From Pseudomonadota bacterium (GTDB taxonomy: Bacteria; Pseudomonadota; Alphaproteobacteria; Sphingomonadales; Sphingomonadaceae): a DNA stretch of 64,000 bases. Shown piece by piece: positions 8,033 to 17,046 of the stretch (the stretch's first letter is position 1; the number at the start of each line of letters is the position of its first letter). A program made the translations under genes and the position numbers. The notes beneath the pieces were generated by a model. It was not told the origin of the DNA, made no database searches, and saw only the letters and a list, made by a program, of their open reading frames with translations. The stretch is from positions 26,503-90,502 of the forward strand of contig JAEXFD010000023.1 of NCBI GenBank assembly GCA_023400405.1, read 5' to 3'.

Positions 8033-8737
8033 TCAGCCTGCGCTGACGGCCTCCACCGCCTCGAGGATCGCCGCCGCGACCGCCTTCGGTTGCGACAGCA
8101 ATGAAAGATGGCCGGCCTTGAGTTCGGTCGTCTTGGCCTTCATTTGCGCCGCGAACGCCCGTTCGAGGTCGACATTGACCACGCGATCCTCGGAAGAGAC
8201 GAGGTACCAGCATGGCTTGCTTTCCCACGCCGCGGCGCTCGCCGCGTCGTTGAAGGTGCTGGCGGCGAGCGGTGGCTGCACCGCCGCCAGAACGCGCGCT
8301 TCCGCTTCGGGCAAATCGTTGGCGACATCCTCGATCCAGCCCTGCTCGCTGATCGTGAGAAAGCCGGCACCGTCGTCGCTGATCTTGCCGAGCGCGGGCG
8401 GAGCGGGATGCGCGCCAACCAGTGCGCCGAGCGCCTCGCCTGCCTTGGGCGCGAAAGCGGCGACATAGACCAGCGCGCGCACCTTGTCGTGCATGCCCGC
8501 CACGGTGATGACGGCGCCGCCCCAGCTATGCCCCACGAGGACCACCGGGCCCGGCACCGCATCGAGGATCCGCTTCGTCGCCGCGACATCGTCCGCGAGC
8601 GCGGTGGTCGGGTTCTGGACGGCGACCACCGCCAAGCCCTTGGCTTGCAGCAACGGAATCACGCGCTGCCAGCTCGATCCGTCTGCCCACGCACCATGGA
8701 CCAGGACCACGGTGGGATTGATGTTGTCGCGATCCAT
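8033..8737 (-). CDS. alpha/beta-hydrolase
   Basis: A 234-residue alpha/beta-hydrolase of the small EstC/salicylate-esterase-like type. It has the oxyanion block LVHGAWADGSSW near the N-terminus, the nucleophile elbow GHSWGG, an acid in SSEDRVV and a C-terminal catalytic His in AGHLSLLSQP. The ATG at 8737 with GGAG upstream gives a normal-length protein; upstream sequence to 8866 is in frame but has no homology that I recognise. No signal peptide is seen. Substrate unknown. It is convergent with ivd. Confidence 0.85.
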   Translation of the reverse strand: MDRDNINPTVVLVHGAWADGSSWQRVIPLLQAKGLAVVAVQNPTTALADDVAATKRILDAVPGPVVLVGHSWGGAVITVAGMHDKVRALVYVAAFAPKAGEALGALVGAHPAPPALGKISDDGAGFLTISEQGWIEDVANDLPEAEARVLAAVQPPLAASTFNDAASAAAWESKPCWYLVSSEDRVVNVDLERAFAAQMKAKTTELKAGHLSLLSQPKAVAAAILEAVEAVSAG

Positions 8738-8897
8738 TGGCCAATGCTCCGAACGATCGCCGCGTGCATTGCGGCGATGTCGGTCGTCCGCCTTCCGGGG
8801 TTTCGGATCAATTCGGCATTGCGGGTAGCCGTGGTCACCCGAACGAGCGTTGACTTTCGCAAACACGGCGCCCGCAACGACGGGCGCCGCTGCGCGA

Positions 8898-10970
8898 TCA
8901 CCAGATCTTCACGCGCTTGTCCGGCGCCAGATACAGCTTGTCGCCCGGCTGCACCCCGAATGCCGGATACCAGGCGTCGAGGTTGCGCACCGTAAGGGCC
9001 CGCCAGCTTCCCGGCGCGTGCGGATCAGTGGCGACTTCCGCGCGCAGGGCTTGCTCGCGCTGCTTCTCGCGCCAGCTCTGGGCGAAGGCGAGGAAGAAGC
9101 GCTGGTCGCCGGTCAGCCCGCCGATCACCGGCGGCGCCTTTCCGCCCAGTGAGGCATGATACGCCTCGTAGGCCGCCGTCAGCCCCGCGACGTCGGCGAT
9201 GTTCTCGGCGAGCACCTGCTTGCCGTTGAGGAATAGTCCGGGCAGCACTTCATAGCCGCTATACTGCGCCGCAAGCGCCGCCGCCGCCTCCTGGAAATGC
9301 TTGAGGTCGGCGGGCGTCCACCAGTTGCGCAGCTTGCCGTCCGCGTCGAAGCTCGATCCGGTATTGTCGAAGCTGTGGCTGATCTCATGCCCGATCGTCG
9401 CGCCGATCGATCCGTAATTGGCCGCCGCATCCGCCTTGGGATCGTAGAAAGGCGCCTGCAGGATCGCGGCCGGGAAGTTGAGCGCATTCTGCAGCGGCAG
9501 GTTCACCGCATTGACCGTCTGCGGCGTCATCCACCATTCGCCCTTGTCGACCGGCTTGCCGATCTTGGCGAGCTGGTGCTTGGTCTCGAACCGCTCGGCG
9601 CGGCGCAGATTGCCCACCGGATCGTCCGCCTTCACCTCGAGCGCGGCATAATCCCGCCAGCTCTCGGGGTAGCCGACGCCGACGCGCATCGTCTCGATCT
9701 TGCGCCGCGCCTCCTTCTTGGTCGCGTCGTCCATCCAGCTCAGGTTGGCCACGCGGTGGTCGAACGCCGCCTTGATGTTGTTGACCATCGCCTGGATGTC
9801 GGCCTTGGACGAAGCGGGGAAATAGTCCTTCACGTAAAGCTGGCCCACGGCATCGCCGAGCCAGGTGTTGACGCTGGAGATCGCCCGCTTGTCGCTCGGG
9901 CGCTGCTGCTGCTGGCCGTTGAGCTGCTTCGAGAAGAAGTCGAACCGCGCCTGATCGAATGCCGCGGGCAACACCGCGGTCACTTCATTGATCCGCTGGA
10001 AGGTCAGCCAGTCCTGCCAGGCCTCGATCGGCTCGCTCTCGACCAGCCGTGCGAGCTTGGCCGTCGCCTCCGGATGCCAGACGATGAAGTCCTGCTGCTG
10101 CCCCAGCCCGGCCGCAGCCCAGAAGGCATCCCAGTCGATCCCCGGCGCCTTCTTGGCGAAGTCCGCCTTCTTCCACTTGTTGTCGGCGCGGTGGACGTCC
10201 TGGCTGGCGACAATGTCGGTATGCGCCTGGGCGATCTTGGTCTCCAGGTCGAATACCCGCTGCGCCCGCGCCGCCGGATCGGGCCGCTTGGCGAGCGCGA
10301 AGACCTGGGTGAGATAGGCCTTGTAGCCCTCGCGTGCCTTGGCCATGTCGGGCTTGGCCGACAGGTAATAGTCGCGGTCGGGCAGCCCCAGCCCGCCCTG
10401 CAGCACATAGGGCATCGTCACGTCGGGCTGGTCGAGCGCCTGGGTCACCCAAAGGCCGAACAGGTTCTCGGTCTGGAAATTGGTGTTGTTGAGCGGATCG
10501 ACATCGACCTGGACATTGCCGCCGAGCATCCGCGACAGCGCCTTCCTGTCGGCGATCGCGGCGATTGCGTTCATCTCGCCTTGCAGCGGCGCCAGCCCGC
10601 GCGCCTCGATCCCCGCGGTATCGGTATAGGCCTTGTACCAGTCGGCGATGCGCCGTTGGTCGGTACCGGTCGCAGCATTGGCCTTGGTCGCCGCGTCAAT
10701 GATCGCGACATTGTTCGCCTCGGCCTTGTTGAACACGTCGAGAAAGGCCCCGGTCGAGGTGCGATCAGCCGGGATCTCCGCCTTGGCGCGCCACCCGCCA
10801 TTGGCATATTCGTCGAAATTGTCGCCCGGCTTCACTTGCTTATTCAGCCCCGCCAGATCGACGCCGATGGCGGTGCCGGCGGCGACGCTGGTGCCGCTGC
10901 CGTTGGGCGCCGACGAGGTGCAGGCGGTAGTCGCCAGCAGCGCGGCGAAAAGGATCGATCGAGGGTTCAA
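8898..10970 (-). CDS. M13-family metallopeptidase, lipoprotein
   Basis: A 690-residue zinc endopeptidase of the neprilysin/PepO family. The start MNPRSILFAALLATTACTS is a lipoprotein signal with lipobox ATTAC, so it is probably anchored in the periplasm or outer membrane. The zinc motif GHEISHSF lies near residue 527 and the third ligand in ENIADVAGL near 588. The C-terminus ends in VKIW, as is usual in this family. Length is typical. It is divergent from mccB, with about 126 bases between the starts. Confidence 0.93.
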   Translation of the reverse strand: MNPRSILFAALLATTACTSSAPNGSGTSVAAGTAIGVDLAGLNKQVKPGDNFDEYANGGWRAKAEIPADRTSTGAFLDVFNKAEANNVAIIDAATKANAATGTDQRRIADWYKAYTDTAGIEARGLAPLQGEMNAIAAIADRKALSRMLGGNVQVDVDPLNNTNFQTENLFGLWVTQALDQPDVTMPYVLQGGLGLPDRDYYLSAKPDMAKAREGYKAYLTQVFALAKRPDPAARAQRVFDLETKIAQAHTDIVASQDVHRADNKWKKADFAKKAPGIDWDAFWAAAGLGQQQDFIVWHPEATAKLARLVESEPIEAWQDWLTFQRINEVTAVLPAAFDQARFDFFSKQLNGQQQQRPSDKRAISSVNTWLGDAVGQLYVKDYFPASSKADIQAMVNNIKAAFDHRVANLSWMDDATKKEARRKIETMRVGVGYPESWRDYAALEVKADDPVGNLRRAERFETKHQLAKIGKPVDKGEWWMTPQTVNAVNLPLQNALNFPAAILQAPFYDPKADAAANYGSIGATIGHEISHSFDNTGSSFDADGKLRNWWTPADLKHFQEAAAALAAQYSGYEVLPGLFLNGKQVLAENIADVAGLTAAYEAYHASLGGKAPPVIGGLTGDQRFFLAFAQSWREKQREQALRAEVATDPHAPGSWRALTVRNLDAWYPAFGVQPGDKLYLAPDKRVKIW

Positions 10971-11096
10971 GGCATCGACTCCGGACTATGTGTATGATCA
11001 AGTCGCTACACCCGCGCCAAGGGCCGCGCCAGCACCTTCCCAACCGGCTCCCGCGCGTGTAGGCAGGGAAAAAACTAGGACAGGAAGGATGCCCTA

Positions 11097-12698
11097 ATGA
11101 GCGCGCCCGTGCTCGAGACCAAGGTGCAGGCCGAGAGCGACGAATTCCGCGCCCGTGCTGCGCACAATCGCGCGCTTGCCGAGCGGCTGCGCGGCGACGT
11201 CGCCCGCGCCGCGCTCGGCGGCAGCGAGGCGGCCCGCGCCAAGCATACTGCCCGCGGCAAGCTCCTCCCCCGCGACCGCGTCGAGCGACTGCTCGATCCC
11301 GGCGCGCCGTTCCTCGAGATCGGCCAGCTCGCCGCCGGCGACCTGTATGAAGGCGAAGTCCCCGGCGCCGGCCTGATCGCAGGCATCGGCCGCGTCTCGG
11401 GCCGCCTCTGCATGATCGTCTGCAACGACGCCACGGTGAAGGGCGGTACCTATTATCCGATGACGGTGAAGAAGCACCTCCGCGCCCAGGAGATCGCCGA
11501 GCAGAACCGCCTGCCCTGCATCTATCTGGTCGACAGCGGCGGCGCCAACTTGCCCCACCAGGCCGAAGTCTTCCCCGATCGCGACCATTTCGGCCGCATC
11601 TTCTTCAACCAGGCCAATATGTCCGCCAAGGGCATCCCCCAGATCGCCTGCGTGATGGGCAGCTGCACCGCCGGCGGCGCCTATGTCCCCGCCATGTCCG
11701 ACGAGACGGTGATCGTGCGGAACCAGGGCACGATCTTCCTCGCCGGCCCGCCGCTGGTCAAGGCGGCAACGGGCGAGGAGATCAGCGCCGAGGATCTCGG
11801 CGGCGGCGATCTCCACGCCCGCAAGTCCGGCGTGGTCGATCACCTCGCCGAGAATGACGAACATGCACTGACCATCGTCCGCGACATCGTCAGCCACTTG
11901 CCCGCCGATCGCGCGCCCGACCTCGCGCTGCGCGACCCCCGCGCGCCGAAATATGCCGCCGAGGAGCTGTACGGCATCGTCCCCGAAGACGTCCGCGCGC
12001 CCTATGACGTGCACGAGATCATCGCGCGGATCGTCGATGCGAGCGAATTCCACGAATTCAAGCCGCTCTATGGCAGCTCGCTCGTGTGCGGTTTCGCGCA
12101 TATTTGGGGCATTCCGGTCGCGATTCTTGCCAATAACGGCGTTTTGTTCAGCGAAAGTGCGCAAAAAGGCGCGCATTTCATCGAACTTGCGTGCCAGAGA
12201 CGCGTCCCCTTGCTGTTCCTCCAGAACATCTCGGGCTTCATGGTGGGCGGCAAGTACGAGGCGGAAGGTATCGCCAAGCACGGCGCCAAGCTGGTGACCG
12301 CGGTGGCGACCGCCAGCGTCCCCAAGCTCACCGTGCTGATCGGCGGCAGCTTCGGCGCCGGCAATTACGGCATGTGCGGCCGCGCCTATTCCCCGCGCTT
12401 CCTGTTCACCTGGCCCAATAGCCGGATCAGCGTGATGGGCGGCGAGCAGGCGGCGAGCGTCCTCGCCACCGTCCACCGCGACGCCGACAGCTGGACGCCC
12501 GAACAGGCCGAAGCCTTCAAGGCCCCGATCCGCGCCAAATACGAAGACGAAGGCAATCCCTGGCACGCCACCGCCCGCCTTTGGGACGACGGCATCATCG
12601 ATCCCGCCCAGACCCGCGACGTGCTCGGCCTGGCCCTGGCCGCAACCCTCAACGCCCCGATCCCCGAACGCCCCCAATTCGGCGTATTCCGGATGTGA
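11097..12698 (+). CDS. mccB: methylcrotonyl-CoA carboxylase, carboxyltransferase subunit
   Basis: A 533-residue biotin-dependent carboxyltransferase (beta) subunit. With mccA it carboxylates 3-methylcrotonyl-CoA in leucine breakdown. Family blocks are the N-terminal ARGKLLPRDRVERLLD, MGSCTAGGAYVPAM near residue 187 and GGSFGAGNYGMCGRAY near 418; this last sequence is typical of methylcrotonyl- rather than propionyl-CoA enzymes. AGGAAGG precedes the ATG. A patch around 12080-12200 uses AT-richer codons than its surroundings. It is separated from mccA by a DUF559 element and two small genes. Confidence 0.92.
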   Translation: MSAPVLETKVQAESDEFRARAAHNRALAERLRGDVARAALGGSEAARAKHTARGKLLPRDRVERLLDPGAPFLEIGQLAAGDLYEGEVPGAGLIAGIGRVSGRLCMIVCNDATVKGGTYYPMTVKKHLRAQEIAEQNRLPCIYLVDSGGANLPHQAEVFPDRDHFGRIFFNQANMSAKGIPQIACVMGSCTAGGAYVPAMSDETVIVRNQGTIFLAGPPLVKAATGEEISAEDLGGGDLHARKSGVVDHLAENDEHALTIVRDIVSHLPADRAPDLALRDPRAPKYAAEELYGIVPEDVRAPYDVHEIIARIVDASEFHEFKPLYGSSLVCGFAHIWGIPVAILANNGVLFSESAQKGAHFIELACQRRVPLLFLQNISGFMVGGKYEAEGIAKHGAKLVTAVATASVPKLTVLIGGSFGAGNYGMCGRAYSPRFLFTWPNSRISVMGGEQAASVLATVHRDADSWTPEQAEAFKAPIRAKYEDEGNPWHATARLWDDGIIDPAQTRDVLGLALAATLNAPIPERPQFGVFRM

Positions 12699-12718
12699 GC
12701 GCGGCGGGTGGCCCTCCT

Positions 12719-13150
12719 TCAATCCTCCCCGAGCTCGTCTCGGGGAGGGGGACCGCCCGGCGCAGCCGGGTGGTGGAGGGGCAGGCGCGAACGCGCCTCC
12801 GAGACGATCCCCCGAACCACGGCATCGAGATCGTACAACACCTCGGCGGCCGGGACACGCAAAGTCGCGATCCCAAAGCGCGACAGCCAGGCGTCCCTCC
12901 GGGCATCGCGCGCCAGCCGATCTCCGAATTCATGCCCCTCGCCATCCACTTCGATCGCCAGCCGCGCATCGCCGCAATAGAAGTCGAGGCTATACTCGCC
13001 CGTCGCATGCTCATGCCGAAACTTGAGCCCGGCGGGCCGCTTGCGAAGCGCCTGCCACAGCAGAACTTCCGGCAGACTCATGTCGCGTCGCCGCGCGCGG
13101 GCACGCTCGACGCCGCGCTTGCTCCCTTTCGGCGATCGATCCTTGAACAT
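12719..13150 (-). CDS. DUF559 endonuclease-domain protein
   Basis: A 143-residue protein with the DUF559 fold, related to very-short-patch-repair and PD-(D/E)xK-type nucleases. Candidate catalytic residues are Glu28 (LPEVLLW), Asp56 (SLDFYC) and Glu67/Asp69 (AIEVDG). Function in this family is not established. The ATG at 13150 is preceded by GGAGGGG, which belongs to the flanking repeat. The last ~20 residues (PLHHPAAPGGPPPRDELGED) are encoded by the opposite repeat copy and are unlikely to be part of the fold. It is antisense to the surrounding leucine genes. Confidence 0.82.
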   Translation of the reverse strand: MFKDRSPKGSKRGVERARARRRDMSLPEVLLWQALRKRPAGLKFRHEHATGEYSLDFYCGDARLAIEVDGEGHEFGDRLARDARRDAWLSRFGIATLRVPAAEVLYDLDAVVRGIVSEARSRLPLHHPAAPGGPPPRDELGED

Positions 13151-13214
13151 CGCGAAAGCCCCTCCACCATGCTTCGCATGGTCCCCCTCCCCGAGACAAG
13201 CTCGGGGAGGATCT
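12721..13214. mobile_element. inverted pair of family-A repeats enclosing a nuclease-like gene
   Basis: A repeat unit at 12721-12782 and an inverted copy at 13158-13214 share the hairpin CCTCCCCGAGCT-n-TCGGGGAGG, then GGGACC, a variable palindrome and GGTGGAGGGGC. Between them lies only the DUF559 gene, whose last 20 codons run into the left copy. Empty pairs of the same unit occur at 6281 and 31361. Treating it as a mobile or formerly mobile cassette is inference: no target duplication was seen. Confidence 0.5.
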
Positions 13215-13229
13215 AAGAAGGAAACCCCG

Positions 13230-13739
13230 ATGCGCGTCCTCCTCGCTCTCGCCCTCCTCGCCCCCCTCCCCGCGCTGGCCCAGTCCGGCCCGGTGACGCC
13301 CACCCCGAAGCTCCCCCCGGCCAATCCCCTTCCCTATGAGGATCCCGACGCCGCCGCCGTGCTCGCCCCGATCAACGCGATGTTCGCCGGCCTCACCGCG
13401 CGTGATTCCGCAGCGGTCCTCGCCCAGGTCCGGCCGGAGGGCGGGGCCACCGTGGCGATCGAGCAGGCCGATGGGGCGCGCCACGTCCGCCGGCTCAGCT
13501 GGGACGAATTCACCGCCGGCCTCAAACCCGGACCCGAGCGGATGGAAGAGCGGCTGACCCTGCCCGCCGTCGAAGTCGACGGCGATATCGCGATGGTCTG
13601 GTCGCCTTATGTCTTCCTGATCGACGACAAGGTCGAGCATTGCGGCGTCGATCATTTCGACCTGGTCCGCGAAAAGGGCAGTTGGAAAGTGCTCAACGTC
13701 ACCTGGACCCAGCGCAAGACCGGATGCCCGACGCGATGA
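13230..13739 (+). CDS. secreted NTF2-like (SnoaL-type) protein
   Basis: A 169-residue protein with a cleavable signal peptide (MRVLLALALLAPLPALAQ) and one NTF2-like domain: an N-terminal helix about AAAVLAPINAMFAGLTARD, and strands ending in GSWKVLNVTWTQR. Members of this fold in alphaproteobacteria are usually periplasmic and of unknown ligand. The ATG at 13230 follows AAGGAAA; the stop overlaps the DUF3088 start by four bases (ATGA). Confidence 0.75.
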   Translation: MRVLLALALLAPLPALAQSGPVTPTPKLPPANPLPYEDPDAAAVLAPINAMFAGLTARDSAAVLAQVRPEGGATVAIEQADGARHVRRLSWDEFTAGLKPGPERMEERLTLPAVEVDGDIAMVWSPYVFLIDDKVEHCGVDHFDLVREKGSWKVLNVTWTQRKTGCPTR

Positions 13740-14047
13740 GCCACGACACGCTGTTCCTGCTCGAAAACGACTGGCCCGATCCCGCCTATGGCGGCGCGCG
13801 CCGTTTCTACTGCAAGGATTCGGTGACGATCGAAGGCCTGCTCGCCGCCTTCCCCGATCGCGCGGCGAACATCGATATCGTGCGGGTCGCCTGGCCCCGC
13901 CCCCGCGCCGCGGTGGTCGCCCGGCTCGGCGAGTACAACCAGAACCTCCCCGCGCTCGCCTTCGCCGAGGGTGGGTTCGTGGGCGACATCGAGGGCCTGC
14001 TCGCCGCACTCCACACCCGCCATGGCTTTCCGGAGCGCCATCCATGA
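13736..14047 (+). CDS. DUF3088-family protein
   Basis: A 103-residue soluble protein. The start DTLFLLENDWPDPAYGG, the FYCKDSVTIEGLLAAFP block and RVAWPRPRAAVVARLGE.NQ match the DUF3088 family as I remember it. The family has a thioredoxin-like look, but here only one of the usual paired cysteines (in FYCKD) is present, so redox function is doubtful. Start overlaps the preceding stop (ATGA), so translation is probably coupled. Confidence 0.75.
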   Translation: MSHDTLFLLENDWPDPAYGGARRFYCKDSVTIEGLLAAFPDRAANIDIVRVAWPRPRAAVVARLGEYNQNLPALAFAEGGFVGDIEGLLAALHTRHGFPERHP

Positions 14048-14204
14048 TTCTCGCTTCCACAATAGGATTTCGCGTGGTTCGATCGGCTGCCATGCCGCCC
14101 GCCGTCCGCATCGCTTCCGTTCGCTTGCCGGAACTGGCGCATTGCGGAGGGGGGAAACGAAGGGGACGTACCCTAAACTTCCTAAACTTCCACGGGGTGC
14201 GCCC

Positions 14205-16133
14205 ATGATCGAATCGCTGCTCATCGCCAATCGCGGCGAGATCGCCTGCCGCATCATCCGCACTGCCCGGCGGCTCGGAATCCGCACCGTCGCGGTCTAT
14301 TCCGATGCGGACGCGAATGCGCTCCACGTCCGCCAGGCGGATGAGGCCGTGCATATCGGCCCGTCGCCGGCGCGCGAGAGCTATCTGGTCGGCGAAAAGC
14401 TCATCGCCGCTGCCCAGGCGACCGGTGCCGAGGCGATCCACCCTGGCTATGGCTTCCTTTCCGAGAACGCCGATTTCGCCCAGGCCGTGATCGACGCGGG
14501 CCTGATCTGGGTCGGCCCCAGGCCCGACAGCATCCGTGCCATGGGCCTCAAGGACGCTGCCAAGGCGCGGATGATCGCGGCCGGCGTGCCGGTGACGCCG
14601 GGCTATCTCGGCGAGGACCAGTCGCCCGAGCGCTTGCAGGCGGAGGCCGATGCGATCGGCTATCCGGTGCTGATCAAGGCGGTGGCCGGCGGCGGCGGCA
14701 AGGGCATGCGCCGCGTCGATGCTGCGCAGCATTTTGCGGAAATGCTGCAGTCCTGCCATCGCGAGGCCGCGTCCTCGTTCGGCGACGATCGCGTGCTGCT
14801 GGAAAAGTACATCCTTTCGCCGCGCCACATCGAAGTGCAGGTGTTCGGCGACACCCATGGGAACGTCGTCCACCTGTTCGAACGCGACTGTTCGCTCCAG
14901 CGCCGCCACCAGAAGGTGATCGAGGAAGCCCCCGCGCCGGGGATGGACGAAGCGACGCGCGAAGCGATCTGCGCGGCCGCCGTCCGCGCTGCGAAAGCTG
15001 TGGACTATGTCGGCGCCGGCACGATCGAGTTCATCGCCGACGCCAGCGAAGGCCTGCGCGCCGATCGCATCTGGTTCATGGAAATGAACACCCGCCTCCA
15101 GGTCGAGCATCCGGTGACCGAGGAGATCACCGGGCAGGACCTGGTCGAATGGCAGCTGCGCGTCGCCAGCGGCGAGCCCCTGCCCAAGCGCCAGGACGAA
15201 CTGGCGATCGACGGCTGGGCGATGGAGGCGCGATTGTATGCGGAGGACCCGGTCAAGGGGTTTTTGCCAAGCATCGGCCGGCTAGATTACTTCAAGCTGC
15301 CGAGCCTGCATGGCAAACGTTATCGCATCGAGACCGGGGTGCGCGAGGGGGACAACGTCTCGCCCTTTTACGATCCGATGATCGCCAAGCTGGTCACCCA
15401 TGCGCCCACGCGGGTCGAGGCAATCGCCAACCTTCGCGAATTGGCAGGCCGTACTGAGTGCTGGCCGGTCAAGTGCAATGCCGGTTTCATCAACCTCTTG
15501 CTTTGGGACGAGAGTTTCGAAGCAGGTGAAATGGACACCGGCCTGATCGCGCGCCGCGGCGACGATCTTATTCCAGACGTGGAAGCTTCGAACGATGTCC
15601 TTCAATCGGTCGCTCAGCTCGCGCTCGATAATGTTCTTGGAGGCAAAGCGCGCAATATTCGCGAGACGTGGCTCACCGTCGAATCCGGCCCCTGGAGCAA
15701 GCGAGGTTTTCGATTGAACCGCTCGCCCCTGCCTACTCTCCTGCGTTTGAGGGAAGGCCGACGCGAATATGACGTCGTGTTCGAAGATCGAAGCATCGAC
15801 AATTGCCAATGGGTGGAGTCGATCGACGAGGGAATGGTGGTCACGCAAGATGGGGTAACCCGTCTATTCAACCTGTATCGGCCAGGCGGCAGCGGCGCCG
15901 CCACCGTTGCAGACGGAGCCATCCTCGCCCCCATGCCCGGCCGCATCACCGCAGTCGAAGTTGCGGCCGGCGACCGTGTCACCAAGGGCCAGCGCCTCGT
16001 CACGCTGGAGGCGATGAAGATGGAGCACAGCCTCACCGCCCCGTTCGACGGCACCATCGCCGAACTCAACGCCGAAACCGGCGGCCAGGTCAGCGAGGGC
16101 ACGCTGCTCGTCCGCGTGGAGAAAGCGGAATGA
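14205..16133 (+). CDS. mccA: methylcrotonyl-CoA carboxylase, biotin carboxylase/BCCP subunit
   Basis: A 642-residue alpha subunit: biotin carboxylase N-domain (ESLLIANRGEIACRIIRTA), ATP-grasp with AVAGGGGKGMRRVD near residue 159, carboxylase C-domain, a linker region and a C-terminal biotinyl domain with the biotinylated Lys in EAMKMEHS near residue 604. It works with mccB in leucine breakdown. Start at 14205 by homology; earlier in-frame sequence back to 13971 reads through the DUF3088 gene. The stretch 15420-15900, which encodes the linker region, is only about 58% GC by hand count, clearly below both flanks. Its stop overlaps the GNAT start. Confidence 0.92.
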   Translation: MIESLLIANRGEIACRIIRTARRLGIRTVAVYSDADANALHVRQADEAVHIGPSPARESYLVGEKLIAAAQATGAEAIHPGYGFLSENADFAQAVIDAGLIWVGPRPDSIRAMGLKDAAKARMIAAGVPVTPGYLGEDQSPERLQAEADAIGYPVLIKAVAGGGGKGMRRVDAAQHFAEMLQSCHREAASSFGDDRVLLEKYILSPRHIEVQVFGDTHGNVVHLFERDCSLQRRHQKVIEEAPAPGMDEATREAICAAAVRAAKAVDYVGAGTIEFIADASEGLRADRIWFMEMNTRLQVEHPVTEEITGQDLVEWQLRVASGEPLPKRQDELAIDGWAMEARLYAEDPVKGFLPSIGRLDYFKLPSLHGKRYRIETGVREGDNVSPFYDPMIAKLVTHAPTRVEAIANLRELAGRTECWPVKCNAGFINLLLWDESFEAGEMDTGLIARRGDDLIPDVEASNDVLQSVAQLALDNVLGGKARNIRETWLTVESGPWSKRGFRLNRSPLPTLLRLREGRREYDVVFEDRSIDNCQWVESIDEGMVVTQDGVTRLFNLYRPGGSGAATVADGAILAPMPGRITAVEVAAGDRVTKGQRLVTLEAMKMEHSLTAPFDGTIAELNAETGGQVSEGTLLVRVEKAE

Positions 16134-16591
16134 GCCTCAGCTTCCGCGAAGCCGGCGCCGCCGACCTGCCCGCTATCGTCGCGATGATCGCCGACGACGA
16201 GACCGCGCGGCACCGCGAGGATCCGAGCGAACCGCTCGATCCGCGCTACCTCGCAGCATTCGAGGCAATCGATTCCGATCCCAACCAGCAGCTCATCCTT
16301 GCCGAGCTGGACGGTCGTCCGGCGGGCACAATGCAGCTCAGCTATCTCCCCGGCCTCTCCTTCCGCGGATCGTGGCGACAGCAGATCGAGGCCGTGCGCA
16401 TCGCCAGCGACCTGCGCGGGCATGGGCTCGGCGAGGAGATGATCCGCTGGGCGATCGACCAGGCCCGGGCGCGCGACTGCAAGCTCGTCCAGCTCACCTC
16501 GACCTCGACCCGCATCGCGGCGCACCGCTTCTACGAACGGCTCGGCTTCACCAGGAGCCATGTCGGCATGAAAATTCACTTGAGGGACTGA
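16130..16591 (+). CDS. GNAT-family N-acetyltransferase
   Basis: A 153-residue GNAT protein. The acetyl-CoA-binding motif A appears as VRIASDLRGHGLGEEMIRW, followed by KLVQLTSTSTRIAAHRFYERLGF, a standard ending. The acceptor is unknown. The start overlaps the mccA stop by four bases (ATGA), so it belongs to the leucine operon, although no role in that pathway is known. Confidence 0.88.
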   Translation: MSLSFREAGAADLPAIVAMIADDETARHREDPSEPLDPRYLAAFEAIDSDPNQQLILAELDGRPAGTMQLSYLPGLSFRGSWRQQIEAVRIASDLRGHGLGEEMIRWAIDQARARDCKLVQLTSTSTRIAAHRFYERLGFTRSHVGMKIHLRD

Positions 16592-16593
16592 GC

Positions 16594-17046
16594 ATGGCCG
16601 GACGCTTTTTCGACGAATGGCAGGTCGGCGGTCGGATCGAGCACGAACTCCGCCGCACGGTGACGGAGACCGACAACCTGCTCTTCTCCACTCTCACCCA
16701 CAATACCCAGCCGCTCCATATCGATGCGGAGGCGGCCCGCGCGAGCGAGTTCGGGCAAATCCTCGTCAACGGCACTTTCACCTTCAGCCTGATGGTCGGC
16801 ATCACCGTGGGCGACACGACCGCGGGAACGCTCGTCGCCAATCTCGGCTACGACAAGCTGGTGATGCCCAAGCCGGTCTTCCTCGGGGACACGCTGCATG
16901 CCTCGTCCGAAGTGATCGAGCTTCGCCCGTCCAGGTCGCGCCCGGGCCAGGGAATCGTCACCTGGCGGCATCAGATGCACAATCAGCGCGGCGAGCTGGT
17001 CTGTGAATGCCTGCGTTCCGCGCTGCTGCGGAGCCGCGGCGCGTGA
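16594..17046 (+). CDS. MaoC-family (hot-dog) dehydratase
   Basis: A 150-residue single hot-dog-fold protein. The hydratase signature is visible as LTHNTQPLHIDAEAARASEFGQILVNG, with the Asp/His pair replaced by an Asn/His arrangement (HNTQPLHID), as in many MaoC-like enzymes. It probably hydrates an enoyl-CoA; the substrate is unknown. It follows the GNAT gene by two bases and overlaps the next gene by GTGA. Confidence 0.85.
   Translation: MAGRFFDEWQVGGRIEHELRRTVTETDNLLFSTLTHNTQPLHIDAEAARASEFGQILVNGTFTFSLMVGITVGDTTAGTLVANLGYDKLVMPKPVFLGDTLHASSEVIELRPSRSRPGQGIVTWRHQMHNQRGELVCECLRSALLRSRGA

Noticed and set aside
9297..10997. 566-codon plus-strand frame opposite the M13 peptidase
   Set aside because: Antisense shadow; the minus strand has the lipobox, HEISH and ENIAD motifs.
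13011..15110. 699-codon minus-strand frame opposite the NTF2-like, DUF3088 and mccA genes
   Set aside because: It runs across three real genes on the other strand and the repeat; no start signal or domain.
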